Shown here piece by piece: positions 23,371 through 29,791 of a stretch of 29,791 nt of DNA; the stretch's first letter is position 1; each line of letters opens with the position of its first letter. The position numbers and the translations under genes were made by a program. Source of the stretch: RUG563 sp964423675 (lineage in GTDB: Bacteria > Bacillota > Clostridia > Christensenellales > Aristaeellaceae); NCBI GenBank assembly GCA_964423675.1, contig CAYRFP010000025.1, positions 1-29,791 of the forward strand. Reading direction: 5' to 3'. A model generated the notes under the pieces. It had not been told where the DNA came from and ran no database searches. It was given only the letters and a program-made list of their open reading frames with translations.

Positions 23371-24702
23371 TTATTTAATGTTCATGCTGCGCATTGCCCG
23401 GAATGCGGCCCGCTTGTTGCCCATCATCTGTTTCATCATTTTCTGCATTTGCTCAAACTGACGGATGAGAGCATTTACATCCTGCACCGTCACGCCTGCA
23501 CCAGTGGCGATACGCTTCCGACGGGAAGCATTGAGAATGCCAGGATTATGGCGTTCCTTAGGCGTCATGGAGCAGATAATTGCCTCCGGCTTTTTGAAAG
23601 CATTGTCATCCACTTCCACGTCCTTAAGCTTGCTGCCGATACCCGGAAGCATTCCAAGGACATTTTGAAGCGGCCCCATTTTCTTGATCTGCTTCATCTG
23701 ATCCAAGAAATCTGCCAGATCAAACTCAGCCGGGTTCTTCTTAGCCTGGATCTTCTCAGCTGCTTCTGCATCCGCGGTGGCGGCTGCTTTTTCAATCAGC
23801 GTGAGAATATCGCCCATGCCCAGAATACGGGACGCCATGCGTTCTGGGTGGAAAGGCTCGATATCCCCCAGCTTTTCGCCGGTACCCACGAACTTAATCG
23901 GCTTCCCTGTCACGGCGCGAACAGACAAAGCCGCACCGCCGCGCGTATCGCTATCCAGCTTCGTGATAATCACGCCATCAATGGACAGCTTTTCATCAAA
24001 AGTCTTGGCCACGTTTACCGCGTCCTGACCGGTCATCGCATCCACCACCAGGAGGATTTCCTGAGGATGGATGGCGGCTTTTACTTCCTGCAATTCCTGC
24101 ATTAGGCCTTCATCAATATGCAGCCGGCCGGCAGTATCCACAATCAGCACGTCTCGTCCATAATAACGGGCGTATTCGATCGCTTCCTTCGCGGTTTTTA
24201 CCGGGCTCTGGGTCCCTTTTTCGAACACCGGCACCCCAACCTGCTCGCCCACCACCTGTAGCTGTTTAATCGCAGCAGGGCGATAGATATCGCAGGCGGC
24301 CAGCATGGGCTTTTTGCCCTGCTTAATCAGATAACCTGCCAGCTTGGCAGCCATCGTGGTTTTGCCAGCACCCTGCAGGCCGCAAAGCATATAAACCGTT
24401 GGCACGGCGGGCGACCAGGTCAGCTTAGCGTTTGAGCCGCCCATCAGCGCAGTCAACTCATCATTGACAATTTTGATTACCTGCTGCCCAGCATTCAGGT
24501 TGGCCAAGATTTCAGCGCCAATGCACCGTTCCGTAACCTTCTTAATAAAGTCTTTTACAACCAGATAATTGACGTCTGCTTCCAGCAGCGCCATGCGTAC
24601 CTCGCGCATCGCGTCTTTGATGTTCTGCTCCGTCAATTTGCCTTTGCCAGTTAGCTTCTTAAAGGCATTTTGAAGTTTTTCAGAAAGCCCTTCAAAGGCC
24701 AT
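23371..24702 (-). CDS. ffh: signal recognition particle protein Ffh
   Basis: Ffh is the SRP GTPase that binds 4.5S/6S RNA and delivers nascent membrane proteins to FtsY and SecYEG. The 443-aa protein has an N-domain helix bundle, then the G-domain with GLQGAGKTT, DTAGR and TKLDSDTRGG. A C-terminal Met-rich M-domain follows, with the GSKL and RIATGAGVTVQDVN motif for RNA binding. The C-terminal tail is short. It starts 2 bp after ylxM, whose product in other bacteria stimulates SRP. Confidence 0.97.
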   Translation of the reverse strand: MAFEGLSEKLQNAFKKLTGKGKLTEQNIKDAMREVRMALLEADVNYLVVKDFIKKVTERCIGAEILANLNAGQQVIKIVNDELTALMGGSNAKLTWSPAVPTVYMLCGLQGAGKTTMAAKLAGYLIKQGKKPMLAACDIYRPAAIKQLQVVGEQVGVPVFEKGTQSPVKTAKEAIEYARYYGRDVLIVDTAGRLHIDEGLMQELQEVKAAIHPQEILLVVDAMTGQDAVNVAKTFDEKLSIDGVIITKLDSDTRGGAALSVRAVTGKPIKFVGTGEKLGDIEPFHPERMASRILGMGDILTLIEKAAATADAEAAEKIQAKKNPAEFDLADFLDQMKQIKKMGPLQNVLGMLPGIGSKLKDVEVDDNAFKKPEAIICSMTPKERHNPGILNASRRKRIATGAGVTVQDVNALIRQFEQMQKMMKQMMGNKRAAFRAMRSMNIK

Positions 24703-24704
24703 AA

Positions 24705-25082
24705 TTACTGCTCCTCCTGATCGAGTAAAGCTTTCACCCAGCGGCGTGCTTCCACCAAATGCGGCTCAGTTTCCTGCGTTGCTTGAATTTGAGAAAGTTC
24801 CCGGGCGCAAGCCTGAAGCCCTTCCTCCATGACCTGAAACCGGCGCATCAGCCCCAGCTTTTCCTCCAGACCCTCAAGCTGCTTTTCTGTCCGGCTTACA
24901 GTATCATGCACGCTCTGCCGACTGACGGAAAACTGCTGCGCAATTTCTGCCAGTGTCAAATCTTCTTCCCAATAGAGCCGAGCCATTTCCCGCTGGTTTT
25001 CCGTCAGCATGTCCCCATAGAATGCCAGCATCCATGAAAGAGACACCTTCTTTTCCATTGCGGCAAACACTTCACGGGCCAT
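24705..25082 (-). CDS. ylxM: YlxM family helix-turn-helix protein (SRP-associated)
   Basis: A 125-aa UPF0122/YlxM protein with a sigma-70 region-4-like helix-turn-helix, LTLAEIAQQFSVSRQSVHDT (about 43-62), and a helical C-terminus. It is encoded immediately before ffh in most Firmicutes, and homologues bind SRP. DNA binding is suggested by the HTH but not proved. The ATG at 25082 is preceded by AGGAGG. Two 22-bp palindromes and a consensus promoter lie directly upstream, making autoregulation conceivable. Confidence 0.93.
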   Translation of the reverse strand: MAREVFAAMEKKVSLSWMLAFYGDMLTENQREMARLYWEEDLTLAEIAQQFSVSRQSVHDTVSRTEKQLEGLEEKLGLMRRFQVMEEGLQACARELSQIQATQETEPHLVEARRWVKALLDQEEQ

Positions 25083-25092
25083 AGCATCCTCC

Positions 25093-25114
25093 TGTCAAGG
25101 CATTTTCCTTGACG
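25093..25114. promoter_or_regulatory. 22-bp palindromic site 1 in the ylxM leader
   Basis: TGTCAAG-N8-CTTGACG, just downstream of the expected ylxM transcription start. It matches site 2 at 18 of 22 positions in the same orientation. Confidence 0.65.
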
Positions 25115-25119
25115 ATCCT

Positions 25120-25147
25120 ATTATACACATTTTTCGTTACATGTCAA
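25120..25147 (-). promoter_or_regulatory. ylxM-ffh promoter
   Basis: On the minus strand: TTGACA (25142-25147), a 16-bp spacer and TATAAT (25120-25125), both perfect consensus. Confidence 0.85.
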
Positions 25148-25163
25148 GCATTTTTCCTTGACA
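25142..25163. promoter_or_regulatory. 22-bp palindromic site 2 over the ylxM -35 box
   Basis: TGTCAAG-N8-CTTGACA, perfect 7-bp arms. The left arm contains the ylxM -35 hexamer. Centre-to-centre distance to site 1 is 49 bp. Confidence 0.65.
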
Positions 25164-25217
25164 AAGTTTCGAAAAAATATAAACAACTCACCTGTCGCTA
25201 AAATACAAAGGAAATAG

Positions 25218-25246
25218 TTGTTTTTTTCCTAAAAATGCTGTATAAT
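25218..25246 (+). promoter_or_regulatory. darA-holB-ricT promoter
   Basis: TTGTTT (25218-25223), a 17-bp spacer and TATAAT (25241-25246) give a leader of about 45 nt before the start, with AAAGGAG. Confidence 0.75.
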
Positions 25247-25296
25247 AGAGTCAGGAAAGAAAAATCCAGATCAAAGCATAGAAAGGAGAACGCGCC

Positions 25297-25626
25297 ATGA
25301 AACTTATTATTGCGATCGTACAGGATGAGGACGCGTCCCGCTTGATCAGTAATCTGATGAACGAGGGCTATGGCGTAACCAAGCTGGCCACTACCGGCGG
25401 TTTCCTCAAATCCGGAAATACCACCCTGCTTGTTGGTGTGGAAGATAATCGCTTCGAAGGTTGCATGACGATCATCGAAAAAGTCTGCAAAAGCCGCAAA
25501 CAGATTGCTTCCTCCCCTGTTACCATGGGCGGAACAGCCGGCATGTACACCCCCTATCCCATCGAAGTAACGGTAGGCGGCGCAACGGTGTTCGTAATGA
25601 CGGTGGATCAGTTTGTCAAGTATTAA
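25297..25626 (+). CDS. darA: cyclic-di-AMP receptor DarA (PstA/YaaQ)
   Basis: A 109-aa PII-like signalling protein that binds cyclic di-AMP as a trimer; length equals that of B. subtilis DarA. It starts MKLIIAIVQDEDASRLISNL, which forms the PII-like core strand and helix. TGGFLKSGNTTLLVG and the SPVTMGGTAGMYTPYP segment contribute to the nucleotide site in known homologues. The downstream target is still unclear in most species. It heads an operon with holB and ricT, as in Bacillus, but the intervening yaaR gene is absent. Divergent ylxM shares the control region. Confidence 0.96.
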   Translation: MKLIIAIVQDEDASRLISNLMNEGYGVTKLATTGGFLKSGNTTLLVGVEDNRFEGCMTIIEKVCKSRKQIASSPVTMGGTAGMYTPYPIEVTVGGATVFVMTVDQFVKY

Positions 25627-26620
25627 GGACAGCGCCCAAGCGCTAACGATCCGAGAATGCACGGCGGGGAGCGATTTGCTCCTCGCCCTTTGGCGTGACT
25701 TTCTTGACGGTCGTTTAGCCCATGCCACCCTCCTATCCGGCGAAAGCGGAATTGGTAAAAAGACACTGGCACAGCTACTGGCACAAGGACTTTTGTGTTC
25801 CGGAGAATCCGAAAAGCCCTGCGGCCAATGCCGGGGCTGCAAAAAGTTCTTGGCCCGTTCACACCCGGATGCGCATTTTCCCGTTCCAGCACCTCGGGAA
25901 AAAACGATTAAAATTGATGCCCTGCGCGGTGTAATAGATACGCTTTCCCGGCATTCATTGGAAGGTGGAAATCGCGTGATCCTTATTGAAAATGCCGAAC
26001 GAATGACGGCGCAGGCACAAAACTGTCTGCTGAAAACCCTGGAAGAAGCGGAGGAACACACTTTTTTTCTGTTAACAGCCGATGTGGAATCCGCAATTCT
26101 GCCAACCATCCGGTCCCGCTGCCGGGTCATCCGAATGCAGCCCTGGGAACCAGCACGAATTGAAAAAACGCTGCTGCAAAAAGGCTTTTCCCCGGATCGC
26201 GCCCATGCTCTTTCGCTTTACTGCGAAGGCAGCCTGGGACGGGCTTTGCAAATGCAAGAGGATGAATCATATTGGACAGCACGGGCTCTGGTGCAACGTA
26301 GCTTTTTTTCCATTCGCAGAAGTGCAGATCTGGCCACGGCAGCTGCGCTTTTGAAGGATCAGAAGGATAACGGCGATCAACTGCTGAACATTTTAGAGCA
26401 GGAAATTCGCGCCCTGCTTCATGCCCGGGTGACCGGAAGCCAGGATACTGTGGATGATCTGCCACTGTTGTGGCAAAAGGCAGCGCCTCAGGGACTGGAA
26501 AACATTCTCAGCGCCCTTCTTCTTGCCCGGCGACAGCGGGCAGCCAATGTCAGCTGGGCCGCCGTTGCGGAGGGGCTGATGCAATCAATACTGGAGGAAG
26601 CAAGCACATGGCAAGTGTAA
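25613..26620 (+). CDS. holB: DNA polymerase III subunit delta prime
   Basis: Clamp-loader subunit of the replicative polymerase, 335 aa as called. An AAA+ domain carries Walker A GESGIGKKT (43-51). A zinc-binding set of cysteines follows (C62, C70, C73, C76), then IENAERM as Walker B-like strand and the TIRSRC sensor motif. The collar domain is C-terminal. No ATG is available at the N-terminus; the best start is TTG 25613, 14 bp inside darA, with a GGTGG-like site upstream. The exact start is therefore uncertain, while the homologous region begins by about residue 20. It overlaps ricT by 13 bp. Confidence 0.93.
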   Translation: MSSIKDSAQALTIRECTAGSDLLLALWRDFLDGRLAHATLLSGESGIGKKTLAQLLAQGLLCSGESEKPCGQCRGCKKFLARSHPDAHFPVPAPREKTIKIDALRGVIDTLSRHSLEGGNRVILIENAERMTAQAQNCLLKTLEEAEEHTFFLLTADVESAILPTIRSRCRVIRMQPWEPARIEKTLLQKGFSPDRAHALSLYCEGSLGRALQMQEDESYWTARALVQRSFFSIRRSADLATAAALLKDQKDNGDQLLNILEQEIRALLHARVTGSQDTVDDLPLLWQKAAPQGLENILSALLLARRQRAANVSWAAVAEGLMQSILEEASTWQV

Positions 26621-27765
26621 TTGGCGTTCGTTTTCGGAACGCAGGAAAACTTTATTATTTTGATCCCGATGAATTTTGGCCCACTGCTGGGGACGCTGTG
26701 ATCGTGGAAACGGCACGGGGGCTGGAATACGGCGAAGTGGTGACTGGTGTCAAGGAAGTGAGCGATGAGCAAATCACTCCTCCCCTGAAAAAGGTGATTC
26801 GTATCGCCACAGCAGAGGATGCCCTGCATCAAGCAGAAAACCAGAGCAAGGAAAAAGATGCTCTGGCCATCTGCCAGAAAAAAATTGCCGAGCATAAGCT
26901 GCAAATGAAGCTTGTCGGCTGCGAGTATACCTTCGATAATTCCAAGATTCTGTTTTATTTCACATCCGATAAGCGAGTAGATTTTCGGGTGCTGGTAAAA
27001 GATTTGGCCTCAATTTTCCGCACGCGGATTGAGTTGCGTCAAATCGGTGTGCGCGACGAGGCGAAAATGATCGGCGGGCTGGGGCTGTGTGGTCGGCCTG
27101 TTTGCTGTGCGGCATTCCTCGGGGATTTTCAGCCCGTTTCTATTAAAATGGCCAAGGAGCAAAGCCTTTCTCTGAATCCCACAAAGATTTCCGGCGTTTG
27201 CGGTCGGCTCATGTGCTGCCTCAAATATGAGGAAGATCATTATGAAGCCACGCGCAAGCGTATGCCCAAGGTGGGCAAAGAGGTTATTACCCCTGACGGA
27301 AATGGCACCGTGGTAGAACTGAATATCCTGAAAGAGACCGTCCGGGTTCGCATTCCCAAGGGCGATACAACTGAACAGAAGGATTACCCGCTGGAAGATG
27401 TCCAGCGTATTCAGCCTGCTGCCAGGCCGCCGCGGGCAGAGCGAGACAGAGCCTGGGCCGCCCCTGAGAATGAAGACAATGCTGTCGCCCAAACAGAAGA
27501 TTTGTCAGTTGATGAAACTGCTGATTTGGCCGCCGAAACCGCCGATGTCAGTGCAGAAGAAAGCGATATCGTCTTGACCGCCGAGTCAGAAGACGTGGTC
27601 GAATTCGCACTGGACGAAGGCTTGAGTCTGGATGAAGCACAGGCAGAAATCGAAGAAATTGCTCAGGCCGATGCAGAAGAATTGGCCGAAGAAGCGATTA
27701 CGGAAAAAGAAAACGCCGAACTTGATGTAGAACAGGAAACCGAATTTGGCAAAGAAAACCAATAA
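26608..27765 (+). CDS. ricT: RicT/YaaT, PSP1-domain regulator of RNase Y processing
   Basis: RicT with RicA and RicF forms the Y-complex that steers RNase Y mRNA maturation and affects sporulation and competence in Bacillus. The PSP1 domain is N-terminal (about 60-150). Six cysteines in CGRPVCC (161-167) and CGRLMCC (198-204) match the iron-sulfur-binding cluster residues of the family. The protein has 385 aa against about 275 in Bacillus. The difference is a Glu/Asp/Ala-rich C-terminal tail (about 271-385), probably disordered. The ATG at 26608 follows GGAGGAA and lies inside the holB end; the longer frame upstream is not homologous. Confidence 0.95.
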   Translation: MASVIGVRFRNAGKLYYFDPDEFWPTAGDAVIVETARGLEYGEVVTGVKEVSDEQITPPLKKVIRIATAEDALHQAENQSKEKDALAICQKKIAEHKLQMKLVGCEYTFDNSKILFYFTSDKRVDFRVLVKDLASIFRTRIELRQIGVRDEAKMIGGLGLCGRPVCCAAFLGDFQPVSIKMAKEQSLSLNPTKISGVCGRLMCCLKYEEDHYEATRKRMPKVGKEVITPDGNGTVVELNILKETVRVRIPKGDTTEQKDYPLEDVQRIQPAARPPRAERDRAWAAPENEDNAVAQTEDLSVDETADLAAETADVSAEESDIVLTAESEDVVEFALDEGLSLDEAQAEIEEIAQADAEELAEEAITEKENAELDVEQETEFGKENQ

Positions 27766-27789
27766 AAAACGGAAGTTTTCACCTTCCGT
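27763..27789 (-). terminator. terminator for the GNAT gene (minus strand)
   Basis: On the minus strand ACGGAAG (27783-27789), loop GTGAAAA, CTTCCGT (27769-27775), then TTTTTATT. The stop of the convergent ricT gene lies just at its edge. Confidence 0.75.
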
Positions 27790-27814
27790 CTGACGGCAAA
27801 TTTCTTTTCTTGCC

Positions 27815-27846
27815 AAACCGCAGACGGTTCTTCGTCTGCGGTTTCT
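27815..27846. terminator. bidirectional terminator hairpin between ricT and the GNAT gene
   Basis: A perfect 12-bp stem AAACCGCAGACG / CGTCTGCGGTTT with a 6-nt loop, followed on the plus strand by TTTC. It lies between convergent stops and probably ends the darA-holB-ricT transcript. Confidence 0.85.
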
Positions 27847-28383
27847 TCAAAGTTCTGTTGGTATTGTACAATCTGATGTCGGCGGGAAAATGTAGCGGCA
27901 GATACGTGTCTTCCTTCCCTGATACTGGCCAATTCCGGCATATTCCAATTGGAATCCGCACTTTTCCAACACACGGACGGAAGCCACGTTTTCTTCCAGA
28001 CAAACACCCAGCATACGTTTCAGACACCGACGGGACATAATCGCCGGAAGAAACGCACAAACCGCCTCCGTGGCATAGCCCTTTCCCGTATAAGGTCGGG
28101 CGATATGATAGCCGATCTCCCAATTCTCCGTATCCAATGGAATCGCTTGAACATAGCCGATGTTTCTCCCAGATTTCAGAAGCGTTGCATAAATCTGCGG
28201 TCCCTGCCCGCTGACCAGAAAGCCTTCCAACGCCACAAGCGTCGCCCGCGCTTCTTCAACCGTTTCGAACACTTCATCGGGGACAAAGCGCCGCACATAT
28301 GCGTCCAAGGAATTCCTGTGCACGTCTTCTGCCATGTCTGGAGAGATAGGCTGAATCATCAGACGATCTGTTTCAAGCTGCAT
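27847..28383 (-). CDS. GNAT family N-acetyltransferase (RimJ/RimL-like)
   Basis: A 178-aa acetyl-CoA-dependent acetyltransferase. It opens with LETDRLMIQPISPDMAEDV, typical of the RimJ/RimL subgroup. The acetyl-CoA-binding loop RPYTGKGYATEA is in the middle, and ASVRVLEKCGFQLE is the usual C-terminal strand-helix. Substrates in this subgroup include ribosomal-protein N-termini, spermidine and antibiotics; none can be chosen here. A consensus promoter and a GGGAGG site precede it. It is monocistronic and convergent with ricT. Confidence 0.93.
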   Translation of the reverse strand: MQLETDRLMIQPISPDMAEDVHRNSLDAYVRRFVPDEVFETVEEARATLVALEGFLVSGQGPQIYATLLKSGRNIGYVQAIPLDTENWEIGYHIARPYTGKGYATEAVCAFLPAIMSRRCLKRMLGVCLEENVASVRVLEKCGFQLEYAGIGQYQGRKTRICRYIFPPTSDCTIPTEL

Positions 28384-28415
28384 AACGTGCCTCCCTGTGC
28401 CCTTTCATTTTCTCC

Positions 28416-28444
28416 ATTATAATTTTCTTTTCTCGTCCTGTCAA
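28416..28444 (-). promoter_or_regulatory. promoter for the GNAT gene
   Basis: On the minus strand: TTGACA (28439-28444), a 17-bp spacer and TATAAT (28416-28421), full consensus, 32 bp before the start. Confidence 0.85.
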
Positions 28445-28527
28445 TCCACACGCGCAGTGAGAAAACGCTGTGCTTCAGCGAGGAAACATTTCACATTCGA
28501 TTGATAATACAAAGGAGGACTTCCCGC

Positions 28528-29700
28528 ATGGACATTAAAGCCGAAGCGTTGAAAAAGCATTATGAATGGCAAGGAAAGATCGAGGTAGTTTCCCGCACCC
28601 CTGTAACAAACGCTCAGGAATTATCCTTGACTTATACTCCCGGTGTCGCCGAGCCCTGCCTGGCCATCCGCGATGATTATAAAAAATCCTGGGAATTAAC
28701 CCGGCGCAGCAATATGGTTGCCGTGATTACGGATGGAACGGCAGTGCTGGGCTTGGGCGATATTGGCCCTGAGGCCGGTATGCCGGTTATGGAAGGAAAA
28801 TGCTGCCTGTTTAAGGAGTTTGCCGATGTGGATGCCTTTCCCATCTGTATTCGCAGCAAGGATGTGGACGAACTTGTGCGCACCATTTACCTCATTTCCG
28901 GTTCCTTCGGCGGTATTAATCTGGAGGATATCGGCGCGCCTCGCTGCTTCGAAGTGGAACGGCGGCTTAAGGAAATCTGCGATATTCCCGTGTTCCATGA
29001 CGATCAGCACGGAACGGCCATCGTAGTGGCAGCAGCAATGCTCAACGCCCTGCGGGTGGTGGGTAAAAAGCTGGATCAGGTCAAGGTGGTCATCAATGGC
29101 GCGGGCGCAGCCGGCATTTCCATTGGCAGGCATTTATTGAAGCTAGGCGTACAGCATCTGACGATGGTTGATCGCTTCGGCATTATCTGCGAGGGCATGG
29201 AAGGGCTTAACAGCGCTCATGAGGAAATCAGCAAGGTCACCAACCAGGAGCACCAGATGGGCACATTGGCCGATGCACTGAAAGGCGCAGATGTATTCAT
29301 CGGCGTGTCCGCCCCCGGCATTGTAAGCAAAGAAATGGTGGCTTCCATGGCGGCGGGTGCCTGCGTGTTCCCCATGGCGAATCCCGTTCCGGAAATTTTC
29401 CCGGAACTTGCCAAAGAAGCCGGCGCCGTCGTGGTGGGCACCGGTCGCAGCGATTACCCCAACCAAATCAACAACGTGCTGGCTTTCCCGGGCATTTTCC
29501 GTGGTGCTTTGGATGTGCAAGCCAGCGACATTAACGATGAAATGAAAATGGCTGCATCTTATGCGATTGCCAGTCTGGTCAGCGATGAGGAACTCAGCGC
29601 AGATTACATCATGCCCAAGGCATTTGATAAGCGCGTAGGCAAGGCCGTAGCCGCCGCCGTGGCGCAAGCCGCCCGGGATACTGGCGTGGCAAGAATCTAA
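28528..29700 (+). CDS. NAD-dependent malic enzyme (short bacterial form)
   Basis: This enzyme oxidatively decarboxylates malate to pyruvate with NAD(P)+ and Mn2+/Mg2+. The 390-aa sequence shows the catalytic tyrosine in SLTYTPGVAEPC (Y36) and the conserved lysine segment GKCCLFKEFADVDAFPI. Metal-binding acids lie in LEDIGAPRCFE and FHDDQHGTA, and the Rossmann loop is INGAGAAGISIG. Length matches the short, non-phosphotransacetylase-fused form. Cofactor preference is inferred from family. ATG 28528 follows AAAGGAGG; a TTG nine codons upstream is less likely. I saw no good promoter in the 144-bp gap, only a CGCTG/CAGCG hairpin near 28468. Confidence 0.94.
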   Translation: MDIKAEALKKHYEWQGKIEVVSRTPVTNAQELSLTYTPGVAEPCLAIRDDYKKSWELTRRSNMVAVITDGTAVLGLGDIGPEAGMPVMEGKCCLFKEFADVDAFPICIRSKDVDELVRTIYLISGSFGGINLEDIGAPRCFEVERRLKEICDIPVFHDDQHGTAIVVAAAMLNALRVVGKKLDQVKVVINGAGAAGISIGRHLLKLGVQHLTMVDRFGIICEGMEGLNSAHEEISKVTNQEHQMGTLADALKGADVFIGVSAPGIVSKEMVASMAAGACVFPMANPVPEIFPELAKEAGAVVVGTGRSDYPNQINNVLAFPGIFRGALDVQASDINDEMKMAASYAIASLVSDEELSADYIMPKAFDKRVGKAVAAAVAQAARDTGVARI

Positions 29701-29722
29701 CAAGTCCATCATTCATGGAAAC

Positions 29723-29743
29723 CGCTCTTCGCATTCAAGAGCG
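29723..29743 (+). terminator. possible terminator after the malic enzyme gene
   Basis: CGCTCTT (29723-29729), 7-nt loop, AAGAGCG (29737-29743) is a perfect stem, but only TT follows before GACATAAG. It could be a weak terminator or a Rho-dependent end. The remaining 48 bp show nothing else. Confidence 0.4.
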
Positions 29744-29791
29744 TTGACATAAGAAAACAAGCAAGAACCCAGTAATATCAACGTTTTTAAG

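Noticed and set aside
25121..25129. Match to the DnaA box TTATACACA
   Set aside because: It is the complement of the TATAAT -10 box of ylxM plus flanking bases. It is a single copy, with no dnaA or box cluster nearby.
25181..25223. Inverted repeat AAACAACT ... AGTTGTTT before darA, followed by T run
   Set aside because: Arms are A/T-rich with a 27-nt loop, and the right arm doubles as the -35 box; probably chance.

Overview
The window is an ordinary-looking chromosomal segment of a Firmicute, most likely a member of the Clostridia. Only Firmicute-type bacteria normally combine DarA/YaaQ, RicT/YaaT, YlxM next to Ffh, a KhpA/KhpB pair and a Jag-type YidC operon. Strong AGGAGG Shine-Dalgarno sites and TTGACA/TATAAT promoters fit this. 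Base composition is moderate, and gut Clostridia of the Christensenellales kind are possible, but I cannot fix the genus. A run of ten Ns inside an EF-G-like gene indicates a scaffolded (probably metagenomic) assembly.

Layout. 1-3240 (minus): rpmH, rnpA, yidD, yidC and khpB/jag, closed by a strong terminator. 3285-6951 (minus): alr, an unknown membrane protein, rsmD, coaD and a coiled-coil protein. 7155-9723: a TtcA-type tRNA thiolase (minus), divergent from an inositol-monophosphatase-family / PHP phosphatase pair (plus). 9884-13169 (plus): DUF512 radical-SAM-like protein, der and plsY. 13170-13866: non-coding or decayed. 13867-15714 (minus): MATE exporter with its MarR regulator and an operator-bearing promoter. 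15912-20346 (plus): EF-G-like GTPase, membrane-anchored coiled-coil protein, and a TIM-barrel sugar isomerase. 20691-25163 (minus): ylxM, ffh, rpsP, khpA, rimM, an SGNH hydrolase and trmD. 25218-27765 (plus): darA, holB and ricT. Last come a GNAT acetyltransferase (minus) and an NAD-type malic enzyme (plus).

How the genes work together. Most serve translation and its membrane interface: ribosomal proteins, RNase P protein, rRNA/tRNA methylation, ribosome GTPases, SRP and YidC. Both halves of the KhpA-KhpB RNA-binding pair are present in separate operons. Envelope functions are alr, plsY and yidC. I see no mobile element, CRISPR array, tRNA or rRNA, and no clear defence or secretion system. 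The most interesting signals are regulatory or architectural: twin 22-bp palindromes at the ylxM/darA divergent promoters, a MarR operator inside a promoter spacer, an SGNH hydrolase embedded in the rimM-trmD operon, and unusual extensions or insertions in YidC and RicT.
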